Below, piece after piece: positions 8,871 to 16,514 of a stretch of 64,000 nt of DNA. The translations under genes were made by a program, and so were the position numbers. Source of the stretch: Denitromonas sp. GTDB lineage: Bacteria; Pseudomonadota; Gammaproteobacteria; Burkholderiales; Rhodocyclaceae. Location: NCBI RefSeq assembly GCF_034676725.1, contig NZ_JAUCBR010000004.1, forward strand, positions 2,061,501 to 2,125,500. The letters are read 5' to 3'. The notes below the pieces were generated by a model. The model saw nothing but the letters and a program-made list of their open reading frames with translations. It ran no database searches and had not been told where the DNA came from. Numbering within the stretch: position 1 is the stretch's first letter; each line of letters starts with the position of its first letter.

Positions 8871-9662
8871 ATGCGCTGGAAAACCGTCTTCCTCTCCGAC
8901 ATTCACCTGGGCACGCGGGCCTGCCAGGCCGATCGGTTGCTCGATTTCCTCCGTCATCATCCCTGCGAGCGTCTGTATCTGGTCGGCGACATCATCGATT
9001 TCTGGGCCATGTCGCGCAGCATCCACTGGTCGGCGCAGCAGAACACCGTGGTGCAGAAGGTGTTGCGCATGGCGCGGCACGGGACGCAGGTGGTGTTCAT
9101 CCCCGGCAACCATGATGAGGCACTGCGCGACTATTGCGGCACCTCGTTCGGCGATGTGCAGTTGCTCGAGGAGACCATCCACACCACGGCGGATGGCAGG
9201 CGCTTGCTGATTGTGCACGGCGATGCGTTTGATCAGGTGACGCGGCACCACCGCTGGGTCGCGGTGCTCGGCGACATGGCCTACAACATGCTGGTGCGGC
9301 TCAACATCTGGCTGTCGCGGGCGCGGCGCCTGCTGGGCATCAGCGGCTACTGGTCGCTGGCCGGCTACGCGAAACAGAAGGTGAAGAAGGCCATCGACTT
9401 CGTGTTCGATTTCGAGGACTCGGTCATCCACCATGTGCGCGATCGCGGGCTCGACGGCGTGGTCTGCGGCCACATCCACTGGCCGACCATCAAAACCGTC
9501 GATGGCACGCTGTACGCCAACTGCGGCGACTGGGTGGACTCCTGCTCGGCGCTGGTCGAAGACGAACACGGCACGCTGCGCGTGGTGCGCTGGGATCCGG
9601 GCATGGCGCGCCCGGCGGCAGAGCCGGCGCCACAGAAAGAGGATGCCGAATGCGTGTCCTGA
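8871..9662 (+). CDS. LpxH-like UDP-2,3-diacylglucosamine diphosphatase family phosphoesterase
   Basis: 263 residues, calcineurin-like metallophosphoesterase. The metal-binding motifs are complete and in order: Asp10 and His12 (DIHLG), Asp40 (GDIID), Asn80-His81 (GNHDE), His116, and His201/His203 (GHIH). The closest family resemblance is to LpxH/YbbF-type enzymes, but it is followed by a glycosyltransferase and dgkA rather than lipid A genes, so it may act on another lipid-linked pyrophosphate. It overlaps the glycosyltransferase by 13 bases, indicating one operon. A true LpxH cannot be ruled out. Confidence 0.82.
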   Translation: MRWKTVFLSDIHLGTRACQADRLLDFLRHHPCERLYLVGDIIDFWAMSRSIHWSAQQNTVVQKVLRMARHGTQVVFIPGNHDEALRDYCGTSFGDVQLLEETIHTTADGRRLLIVHGDAFDQVTRHHRWVAVLGDMAYNMLVRLNIWLSRARRLLGISGYWSLAGYAKQKVKKAIDFVFDFEDSVIHHVRDRGLDGVVCGHIHWPTIKTVDGTLYANCGDWVDSCSALVEDEHGTLRVVRWDPGMARPAAEPAPQKEDAECVS

Positions 9663-10855
9663 TGTTGAGCGATGTGTATTTTCCGCGCATCAACGGGGTG
9701 TCGACGTCGATCGAGACCTTCCGCCGGCAGTTGCCCGAGCATGGGGTGATGACGACCTTGCTGGCGCCGGACTATGGTGGCGAGGCCGTGGCCGTGGTCG
9801 AGGCGGACATCTTGCGCATTGCCGGCCGGCCGGTGCCGGGCGACCCGGAGGATCGCATCATGCGCTGGCGCGAGGCCTGCCGCGCGGTCGATGCGCTGCC
9901 GCTGGCCGACTACGACGCCATCCATATCCAGACGCCGTTCCTCGCCCACTACCTGGGCAGCCGCCTGCGCCGCAAGACCGGGCTGCCGACGGTGGTGACC
10001 TACCACACCCTGTTCGAAGACTACCTGCACCACTACGCGCCGTGGCTGCCGCGCTCGGCCTTGCGCGCGCTGGCCCGGCGGCTGTCGCGCCAGCAGTGCA
10101 ATGCCGTCGATGCGGTGATTGCGCCGTCCTCGGCCATGGCCGAGCGGCTGCGGGCCTACGGGGTGCGCCAGCCCATCCATATCCTGCCCACCGGCATTCC
10201 GGTGGCGCACTACGCCAAGGGCAACGGTCGGCGCTTTCGAGCGAGCCACGGCTTCAACGCCGAGCGCCCGCTGGCCCTGTATGTGGGGCGGCTGGCCTTC
10301 GAGAAAAACCTGCACTTCCTGCTCGATGTGGCCGAACAACTGCGCCAGCGGCAATCGCCGGCGCGCATCCTGCTCGCCGGCGACGGGCCGGCGCGGGTGC
10401 CGTTGCGCGAAGCGGTCAAGCGCCGCGGGCTGACCGACTGCGTGGCCTTTGTCGGTTACCTGTCGCGCGAAGACGAGTTGCCCGACTGCTACGCCGCGGC
10501 CGATGCCTTCGTGTTCGGCTCCAAGACCGAAACCCAGGGCCTGGTGCTGCTCGAGGCCATGGCGGCCGGCGTGCCGGTGGTGTGCCTGGCCGAGATGGGC
10601 GTGCGCGACGTGGTGGCCGATTGCCCCGCCGCCCGCACGCCGCCGGATGACGCCGGCGCCTTTGCCGAGGCCCTGATCGCGCTGCTCGCCGACCCCGCAC
10701 GCAAGACAACGCTCGCCGCCGCCGCCCGCGCGCATGCCGCGGAGTGGTCCGACGCCGCCATGGCGGCCCGGCTGGCGGCGCTCTATCGACAACTCGCCGC
10801 CCCCGGCGCCCGACCCATCCCCGGAGATCTGCATGGAAAGCCCGTTCAAGGGTAA
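9650..10855 (+). CDS. GT4-family glycosyltransferase
   Basis: 401 residues, GT-B fold. The N-terminal half starts with 'MRVLMLSDVYFPRINGVSTSIETF', cut here to its recognisable theme: a Rossmann strand then a Gly-Val-Ser-Thr loop typical of mannosyltransferase-like GT4 enzymes. The C-terminal nucleotide-sugar site has 'YVGRLAFEKN' and the EX7E motif in 'TETQGLVLLEAMAAG'. It probably transfers a sugar to a membrane lipid such as diacylglycerol, which fits its place between a lipid phosphoesterase and diacylglycerol kinase. Both neighbours overlap it. Sugar and acceptor are not known. Confidence 0.88.
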   Translation: MRVLMLSDVYFPRINGVSTSIETFRRQLPEHGVMTTLLAPDYGGEAVAVVEADILRIAGRPVPGDPEDRIMRWREACRAVDALPLADYDAIHIQTPFLAHYLGSRLRRKTGLPTVVTYHTLFEDYLHHYAPWLPRSALRALARRLSRQQCNAVDAVIAPSSAMAERLRAYGVRQPIHILPTGIPVAHYAKGNGRRFRASHGFNAERPLALYVGRLAFEKNLHFLLDVAEQLRQRQSPARILLAGDGPARVPLREAVKRRGLTDCVAFVGYLSREDELPDCYAAADAFVFGSKTETQGLVLLEAMAAGVPVVCLAEMGVRDVVADCPAARTPPDDAGAFAEALIALLADPARKTTLAAAARAHAAEWSDAAMAARLAALYRQLAAPGARPIPGDLHGKPVQG

Positions 10856-11201
10856 GACCGGCCTGCGCCGGTTGATCAACGCCTTTGGTTACTCGATGAA
10901 CGGCCTGGCCACTGCCTTTCGTGTCGAAGATGCCTTCCGCCAGGAGGTGCTGCTCGCCGCCGTGCTCATTCCGCTGGCGCTGTGGCTGGAGCTCAGCGGC
11001 ATCGAGCGCGCCATGCTGATCGCCAGCGTGATGCTGGTGCTGGTGGTCGAGCTGCTCAATTCGGCGGTCGAGGCCACCGTCGATCGCGTCTCGCTCGACA
11101 GCCACTCCCTGGCCAAGCGCGCCAAGGACATCGGCAGCGCCGCGGTGTTCGTGGCGCTGCTCAACGCCGCCGCCATCTGGGCGCTGGTGCTGTTGCGCTG
11201 A
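10833..11201 (+). CDS. dgkA: Diacylglycerol kinase DgkA
   Basis: 122 residues, the normal length for this tiny integral membrane kinase that recycles diacylglycerol to phosphatidic acid. Three hydrophobic helices are visible (about residues 33-50, 54-72 and 96-118). The signature 'ELLNSAVEATVDRV' carries the catalytic Glu/Asn region, and 'AKDIGSAAV' the conserved Lys-Asp pair. The ATG at 10833 places the start 23 bases inside the glycosyltransferase gene, so the three genes 8871-11201 are coupled. A strong terminator follows. Confidence 0.93.
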   Translation: MESPFKGKTGLRRLINAFGYSMNGLATAFRVEDAFRQEVLLAAVLIPLALWLELSGIERAMLIASVMLVLVVELLNSAVEATVDRVSLDSHSLAKRAKDIGSAAVFVALLNAAAIWALVLLR

Positions 11202-11242
11202 GTGCGCCGCCCATCAATTCAGACCACCCCCGCAGCACCTTG

Positions 11243-11268
11243 AGCCCGCGCACTGCGGGCTTTCTTTT
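11243..11268 (+). terminator. Rho-independent terminator after dgkA
   Basis: AGCCCGC at 11243-11249 pairs perfectly with GCGGGCT at 11255-11261 across a 5-base loop, followed by TTCTTTT. It ends the phosphoesterase-glycosyltransferase-dgkA operon and lies just before the convergent HxlR gene. Confidence 0.9.
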
Positions 11269-11275
11269 GCCCGCC

Positions 11276-11620
11276 TCAGATCCCGTGAGCGTCAGTCCAG
11301 GCCTTGAGGTGTTCCAGCACGCCCAGCGCGCTGTGGCCCATGTCGGTCATCTCATAGGCCACGGCAATCGGGCGGGTGCTGAGCACCTCGCGGCGCACCA
11401 GACCTTGCGCTTCGAGCTCCTTCAGGCGCTGGTCCACCATCTTCTTGCTGGCGCCGCCGAGCTGGCGGGCGAGGTCGTTGAAGCGCACCGGGCCGTCCTT
11501 GAGATGCCACAGCACCGAGCCGGTCCACTTGCCGCCGAGCACGCGCATGCCGCGCTCGATGGGGCAGGGTTCATTGCAGCCGGTTCTCTTGGCTTCGGCG
11601 TTGGCGGCGGGGGCGTTCAT
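11276..11620 (-). CDS. HxlR-family transcriptional regulator
   Basis: 114 residues, normal HxlR size. The core 'MRVLGGKWTGSVLWHLKDGPVRFNDLARQL' region, described here by position 25-54, is the family winged helix. The ATG at 11620 was chosen because upstream in-frame codons run into the divergent gene. Two cysteines, Cys15 and Cys19, sit just before the DNA-binding core, where YodB/QorR-type members sense electrophiles by thiol modification. It is divergent from an Old Yellow Enzyme gene, a common target of such regulators. I infer electrophile- or quinone-responsive repression of that gene. Confidence 0.9.
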   Translation of the reverse strand: MNAPAANAEAKRTGCNEPCPIERGMRVLGGKWTGSVLWHLKDGPVRFNDLARQLGGASKKMVDQRLKELEAQGLVRREVLSTRPIAVAYEMTDMGHSALGVLEHLKAWTDAHGI

Positions 11621-11746
11621 GTGAGGCTCCGGGATCAATACGGCGAGTAGGTTACCAAAATACCACTGGTTGATATTTGTTACCAGCACCCCCACACTCC
11701 GTCCAAGTTGTTTTTCCGCGCAGAGATTCGAACAAGGACCCCATCC

Positions 11747-12829
11747 ATGACCACGTTGTTTTCCCCGCTCCAGGCCGGCGCGCTGACGCTGCCCAACCGT
11801 ATCCTGATGGCGCCGCTGACCCGCACCCGCGCCGAGGCCGAGCATGTGCCCGGCGCGCTGATGGCCACGCACTACGCCCAGCGCGCCAGCGCCGGCCTGC
11901 TCATTGCCGAGGCCACCATGGCCATGGAAGGCACCTCCGCCTTCTGGAAAGAGCCCGGTATCTATTCGGACGCGCAGATTGCCGGCTGGCGCCAGGTTAC
12001 CGATGCGGTGCACGCCGCCGGTGGGCGCATCGCGCTACAGATCTGGCATGCCGGCCGCGCCGCGCATCCGCTGCTCAACGACGGCCGTGTGCCGGTGTCG
12101 TCCAGCGCGGTGGCCATTGCCAACGACGAGGTGCACACCCCGCAAGGCAAGCAGCCCTATACCGTGCCACGCGCGCTGGCCGATGACGAGATTCCGGCCA
12201 TCGTCGCCGGCTTTGCGCAGGCGGCCCGCAATGCACAGGCGGCGGGCTTTGACGCGGTGGAAGTGCATGGCGCCAACGGCTATCTGCTCGACCAGTTCCT
12301 GCGTGACGGTGTGAATACACGCGACGGTGCCTACGGTGGCCCGATTGAAAATCGCGCCCGCCTGCTGCTCGAGGTGCTCGAGGCGGTGATCGGCGTGTGG
12401 GGCTGCGACCGCGTCGGCCTGCGCCTGTCGCCGCTCAACAGCTACAACGACATGATCGACAGCGATCCGATCGGCCTCATCACCTGGCTGGCCAGGCGGC
12501 TGAACGACTACAACCTGGCCTACCTGCACCTGATGCGCGGCGACTTTTTCGGCAAACAGCACGGCGATGTGGTGACGCCGGTGCGGGAGCACTACAACGG
12601 GGTGCTCGTCGGCAACATGGGCTATACCCCGGCCGAGGCCGCCGCCGCCGTGGCCGCGGGCATGCTCGACGCCGTGGCCTTTGGTACCGGCTTCCTGGCC
12701 AACCCCGACCTGCCCGCGCGCATCGCCGCCGGGGCCGACCTGAACGTCCCCAACCCGGCCACCTTTTACACCCCGGGCCCGGCGGGCTATATCGACTACC
12801 CGACGATGGCGACCGCCGAGACGGTATAA
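11747..12829 (+). CDS. NADH:flavin oxidoreductase, Old Yellow Enzyme family (NemA/XenB-like)
   Basis: 360 residues, TIM barrel with FMN. The substrate-binding motif HxxNxY is His174, Asn177, Tyr179, and the 'IWHAGRA' strand near residue 99 is typical of N-ethylmaleimide reductase and morphinone reductase. It reduces activated C=C bonds of enones, maleimides, quinones or nitro compounds with NAD(P)H. The ATG at 11747 was chosen because the family starts a few residues before the first 'LFSPL' strand. It is divergent from the HxlR regulator, with 126 bases between the starts. Confidence 0.92.
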   Translation: MTTLFSPLQAGALTLPNRILMAPLTRTRAEAEHVPGALMATHYAQRASAGLLIAEATMAMEGTSAFWKEPGIYSDAQIAGWRQVTDAVHAAGGRIALQIWHAGRAAHPLLNDGRVPVSSSAVAIANDEVHTPQGKQPYTVPRALADDEIPAIVAGFAQAARNAQAAGFDAVEVHGANGYLLDQFLRDGVNTRDGAYGGPIENRARLLLEVLEAVIGVWGCDRVGLRLSPLNSYNDMIDSDPIGLITWLARRLNDYNLAYLHLMRGDFFGKQHGDVVTPVREHYNGVLVGNMGYTPAEAAAAVAAGMLDAVAFGTGFLANPDLPARIAAGADLNVPNPATFYTPGPAGYIDYPTMATAETV

Positions 12830-12960
12830 ATTCGGCATCGGGCTGCGTGCGGGGAACATTTTCCGACGTCGTTCGTTTCAGTGATCAGCGCCGTTCAATG
12901 GCCGGTGGAACACCGGGGAGCGGTCCGCATTCAATCACTGAGAGAAAAGGACTTCAGATC

Positions 12961-13446
12961 ATGACGACATGCACTTTGACCCGTATTGCCTGCGTGGCGG
13001 GGGCGCTGGCCGCCTTCTCCGTTGGCGGCGCCGTGGCGGCGAGCGGCGAGCACCACCATGACGCCAGCCCGCCCGCGCTGACCCTCAACGCGGGCAGCAA
13101 ATGGCCGACCGACGCCCCGTTGCGCGAGGGTATGACGCACATCCGCGCGCGCCTCGAGCAGACCCTGCCGGCGGTCCATACGGGGCAGGCGTCGGCCGTA
13201 CAGTACGACGCGCTCGGTGAGGCGGTGGAACATGAGGTGGCCGGCATCGTCGCGCAGTGCAAGCTGCCGCCCGACGCCGACGCCATGCTCCATGGCGTGA
13301 TCGCCGAACTGAGCCAGGCCGCCGATACGCTGCGTGCCGCCCAAGATGACCGGCGTGCCGGTGTGATCCGGCTGGTCACGGCGCTCGATGCCTATGGCCG
13401 CCACTTCGATCATCCGGGCTGGACCCCGGTGGCGACCGGCCACTGA
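12961..13446 (+). CDS. Secreted His-rich helical protein, unknown function
   Basis: 161 residues. A signal peptide is clear: Arg8, hydrophobic core 10-26, cleavage after 'GAVAA'. The mature protein opens with 'SGEHHHDAS', a possible metal-binding stretch, and the rest is mostly helical with 'LREGMTHIRARLE' and 'FDHPGW' as recognisable points. I do not recognise a characterised family with certainty. Its stop is 17 bases before the ECF sigma gene, and the cassette after it encodes a metal-sensor-like protein. A periplasmic metal-related role is a guess from context only. Ribosome site AAAGGA lies 11 bases upstream. Confidence 0.75.
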   Translation: MTTCTLTRIACVAGALAAFSVGGAVAASGEHHHDASPPALTLNAGSKWPTDAPLREGMTHIRARLEQTLPAVHTGQASAVQYDALGEAVEHEVAGIVAQCKLPPDADAMLHGVIAELSQAADTLRAAQDDRRAGVIRLVTALDAYGRHFDHPGWTPVATGH

Positions 13447-13463
13447 GCCGCGACGCGCCGGGC

Positions 13464-14034
13464 ATGCACGATGAGGAAGCGTCTCAGGAGGCCGCGGAGA
13501 TCGCGCGTGCCCGCGCCGGCGACACTGGCGCCTTTGCGGCGCTGGTGCGTCGTCACCAGGACCGTGTGTTCGGCTTTGTGCTACGCATGATCGGCGTGCG
13601 TGAAGAGGCCATGGAGCTGACCCAGGACATCTTTCTCAAGGCCTGGATGGCGCTGCCCGACTGGCGCCCCGAGGCGCGCCTGTTCGACCTGGCTGTTGCA
13701 GATCGCGCGCCATGCCGCGCTCGACGTGCTGCGTCGCCGCGAGCGTGTCGGCTTCTCGGCGCTCGATGCCTTGCCGGAGGTCGCCGACCCCGCGCCCGGG
13801 CCCGACGCGAACTACGCCGGGCGCCAGCGCCAGGCACGCCTGCTCGACGCGCTCGGCCAGATCGCCCCCGAGCATCGCGAGATCTTGCTGCTGCGTGAAG
13901 TCGAAGACCTGTCGTATGCCGACATCGGCACGACACTGGGCCTGACCGAGGGCACGGTCAAGTCCCGTCTGGCCCGCGCGCGCACAGCCTTGCTGGCGCG
14001 CTACCGCCCACTTGCCGGAGATGCCGATGACTGA
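13464..14034 (+). pseudogene. ECF RNA polymerase sigma factor, frameshifted at about 13689
   Basis: The 5' part (13464 to about 13688) encodes sigma region 2: 'FAALVRRHQDRVFGFVLRMI' and 'ELTQDIFLKAWMAL'. The 3' part, in the next frame to 14034, encodes the rest of region 2 and region 4: 'IARHAALDVLRR', 'QIAPEHREILLLREVEDLSYADI' and 'EGTVKSRLARAR'. Removing one C from the CC at 13688-13689 joins them with the expected Trp-Leu-Leu-Gln-Ile sequence. It is therefore either a real null allele or a one-base assembly error. It overlaps the anti-sigma gene, so the cassette was built as a coupled unit. Confidence 0.85.
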
Positions 14035-14485
14035 CCCCTGCCCTGACCTGGAGACCCTGTCGGCGCTGGCCGATGGCGCCTTGTTGGCCTCGGCCGACGC
14101 GACGGCCCGCGCGCATGTGGCGCGTTGTCCGGCCTGTGCTGCGCGCCTGGCCGAGTTGAAAGCCTTGAGCGAGACCTTGCAGGGCCTGCCGTGCGAGTCG
14201 TTGGGCTTCGACCTGGGGGCGCGCATCGAGGCGCGCCTGCCCGCCCGGCCGCAACCGGTACCTCGGCGTCGATGGCGGGTGGGCTGGCCATCGCTGGTGC
14301 CGCTGGCCGGTGCCGCTGCGGCGCTGGTCCTCGGCTTGCGCCTCGGTGCCAGCCTGGTGCCCACCGACCCCGCGCAGACTGCGGCGTCGCCCGCGGTACA
14401 GGCGATGTCGGTGTTCGACGTCGTCCCACCCGGCAACCTGTGCCCCCGCCCCCATGCCTGTTTGCTAGCGAGTGTGTCCCGATGA
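14027..14485 (+). CDS. Anti-sigma factor with zinc-finger (ZAS) motif
   Basis: 152 residues from the ATG at 14027; an ATG two codons earlier (14021) is an equal candidate. Residues about 30-45 contain HVARCPAC, the His-x3-Cys-x2-Cys zinc motif of ZAS anti-sigma factors. One membrane helix follows at about residues 88-108, with a short periplasmic tail. It should hold the ECF sigma factor at the membrane. The start overlaps the sigma stop and its own stop overlaps the next start (ATGA), as in cnrYXH/nccYXH-type metal-response cassettes. Confidence 0.85.
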   Translation: MTDPCPDLETLSALADGALLASADATARAHVARCPACAARLAELKALSETLQGLPCESLGFDLGARIEARLPARPQPVPRRRWRVGWPSLVPLAGAAAALVLGLRLGASLVPTDPAQTAASPAVQAMSVFDVVPPGNLCPRPHACLLASVSR

Positions 14486-14925
14486 AACCCTCTGCCCTGC
14501 GTTTTGCCTTGTTGTTCTCGGTCTTGCTTAACCTCGGCGTGGTGGCCGCCATCGTGGTCGATGCCGTGCGCGCGCCGGTGGCACAGGCGCTCCCCGACTA
14601 TCTGGCCTTGCGTGCCGATCAGCGGGTGCGCTGGCACGCCGCCGAAGGGCCGTTCCTGGCGCAGTTCAGCGCCGCCTCGCGCCGCCTCGAAGCGCACCGG
14701 ACCGGCCTGATCCGCGCCATTTTTGCCGATACGGTCGATCCGGCAGCCATTGAGGCTGAGCGGGCGCAGATCGCTGAACTGCAGCAGGCACAGCAGCGCT
14801 TGATGATCGAGCAGTTGCTGGCCGAGCGGGCCATGCTCGACCCGGCACAACGCGAACGGCTGGCCGGCCTGTTGATCGACCAGCCGGGGGTGCCATCGGC
14901 GCTCGAAGCCTTGCATCGACCGTGA
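14482..14925 (+). CDS. CnrX/CpxP-like periplasmic metal-sensor protein
   Basis: 147 residues. An N-terminal hydrophobic segment (residues 7-28) is a signal anchor. The remainder is almost fully helical and charged, with 'RHAAEGPFLAQFSAASRRLEAHR'-type heptads (here near residues 50-75) and 'AELQQAQQRLMIEQLLAERAML' near 95-116. This is the helical-hairpin pattern of CnrX, ZraP and CpxP proteins. In cnr systems such a sensor acts on the membrane anti-sigma factor when metal binds. Few His or Met residues are present, so metal binding is not assured; envelope-stress sensing is an alternative. Confidence 0.75.
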   Translation: MKPSALRFALLFSVLLNLGVVAAIVVDAVRAPVAQALPDYLALRADQRVRWHAAEGPFLAQFSAASRRLEAHRTGLIRAIFADTVDPAAIEAERAQIAELQQAQQRLMIEQLLAERAMLDPAQRERLAGLLIDQPGVPSALEALHRP

Positions 14926-15075
14926 GGCCGCGGTGGGTCGCGGGCGACAGGACGGCGCCGGATGGCACGGATGAATGCCCGGTGAACACCGGCTTCAGCA
15001 GCGGTTCAGGGCGGGCGCGCCAGAATGGATTCACGGTCGAACAGCCGATCGACACGAACCCAAAGGAGAACCGCC

Positions 15076-15426
15076 ATGAAAACCCGTACCCTGTTCGCTT
15101 CCCTCGCCATCGCGGCCGGCCTCGTTGCCGGCGCCGCCCTGGTACCGGCCATTGCCCAGAACGCGCCGGCCAGTGCGCCGCTGTCCGACGCCGCGTGGCT
15201 TGGCATTCCTCAGATTCACAACAAGCTCAGCGCCGCCGGCTACCGTGACATCACGTCGGTGGAGCGCGAGCGCAATCGCTACGAGGTCAAGGCGACCGCT
15301 GCCGACGGACAGCGCGTCGAGCTGTATGTTGATCCGCACTCGGGTGAGGTCATCAAGACCGAACGCAAGCGTGCCGAGCGCAGTGACGATGATCGCGACC
15401 GGGGCGCGAAGGACAAACGCGACTGA
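15076..15426 (+). CDS. Secreted PepSY-domain protein
   Basis: 116 residues. Signal peptide 1-25 (Lys2/Arg4, hydrophobic core, cleavage after 'AIAQ'). Residues about 40-95 form a PepSY domain: 'IHNKLSAAGYRDITSVERERNRYEVKATAADG' region ending in 'DPHSGEVIK'. PepSY proteins are periplasmic and in some cases inhibit or chaperone proteases; others bind metals. The C-terminal 20 residues are very basic and acidic (RSDDDRDRGAKDKRD). The start has a strong AAAGGAG ribosome site 7 bases upstream. It lies 150 bases after the metal-sensor gene and may be a target of that sigma factor. Confidence 0.82.
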   Translation: MKTRTLFASLAIAAGLVAGAALVPAIAQNAPASAPLSDAAWLGIPQIHNKLSAAGYRDITSVERERNRYEVKATAADGQRVELYVDPHSGEVIKTERKRAERSDDDRDRGAKDKRD

Positions 15427-15462
15427 CCCGGCGCTGACCGGGCCGCAGCCACGGCGTGCGGT

Positions 15463-15496
15463 CAAAAACGAGAACGGCGACCGCGGTCGCCGTTCT
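15463..15496. terminator. 26-base perfect palindrome between convergent genes
   Basis: The palindrome runs from 15471 to 15496 (half-site AGAACGGCGACCG) and folds to a 10-bp or longer stem. Just left of it on the plus strand is AAAAAC, which reads as a T-run after the stem on the minus strand. It is therefore a good terminator for the leftward PEP-CTERM gene and probably serves the rightward PepSY gene too. Confidence 0.85.
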
Positions 15497-15515
15497 GCAT
15501 GTGGCGCGGATGCGC

Positions 15516-16281
15516 TCAGCCGCGACGCCGGGTGGCCCCCAGGCCCAGCAGGCTCAGACCGAGCAGGGCCAGCGTGGCCGGCTCGGGCACCGAGCCGCCG
15601 GGCTGATCCGGGAACACCTCGGACGCAGTGCCCTGCACGCCGACGGTGAAGCCGTTCCAGTACTCGTTGCTCAGGCTGCGCCAGCTCACCGTGTCGAAGG
15701 CGCCGGTAAAGCGCAAGGTGCCGTGCGGCTCGCCGGTGCCGAGCAGCTGGTACTCGAAGTTGCCGTTGCCCAGGTCGACGATGTTCTTGTACGAGGTGCC
15801 GCAGCCCCAGTAGCCGCAGTCATTGCCGTCGGCGCCGCCGGCGCTGATGATGTCGAAGTCTTGGTCGAAGGCATAGCCGTTGCCGTTGAGGCTGACGAAG
15901 GCGAACACCGGGTTGGCGATGGCCTGCGAGAACTGCAGCGTCTGTGTGCCGGCGTAGCGCAGGGCAATGATGTCGGTGCTGGTCGGGATGTTGTCGACCT
16001 GGGCGCTGGTATAGGGCGAGGTGGCCGGATTGCGGCCGGAACGGTTGTTCTGCCAGTAGTCGGTGCCGCCGCTGGGCTGGTAGAAGCCGATGCCGTTGGC
16101 GTTGGTGTAGGTGACCTGGACCGTTCGACGTGGTGGTGGTGATGGTGCCTTGCGCCTGGAAGCCTGGGGTGGGGTCAAGGTCGCCGCCCGTCCAGTCGGT
16201 CCAGAAGGCGGGGGCCGCCTGGGCACCGGCTGCGGCCAGCGTCAGGGCGGTGGTCAGGGCAATTCGGGTCATCGGTGTCAT
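15516..16281 (-). pseudogene. PEP-CTERM sorting-signal protein, frameshifted at about 16121
   Basis: The N-terminal part (starting at 16281 or 16272) has a signal peptide ending 'AAAGAQA' and reads to about 16122. The C-terminal part continues in another frame to 15516 and ends in VPEPATLALLGL, a membrane helix and RRR, the PEP-CTERM signal for exosortase-dependent export. Dropping one base from the run ggaccgtt at 16118-16125 restores one frame of about 254 codons. The middle is Asn/Gly/Thr-rich beta-sandwich-like sequence, as in other exported PEP-CTERM proteins linked to exopolysaccharide. Real mutation and assembly error cannot be separated here. Confidence 0.85.
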
Positions 16282-16514
16282 GAGAAAGCTCCAGAATCCA
16301 GATAACGGTGCCGTCGGACGGACACGCCATCGCGGCATAAAAACGCATTCAGCTGGGGTGAAAGCAAATGCCGCGCCATGGGGCGATGGGCGACATTTGT
16401 CTTTTTAAAAACAATGGCTTGGTGGGGTGTTCCCGGCTGTGTTGCGGCCGCCGTGTAAATAATGCCGACACCGGGTGGCGGGCTGTGCGCCGTGGCGAGC
16501 GGCGCGGCGGCGGG

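Noticed and set aside
16368..16514. A plus-strand gene starting near 16368 and running into the wall-enzyme region
   Set aside because: It would overlap a longer minus-strand gene with better domain evidence and has no family resemblance; it is a shadow frame.
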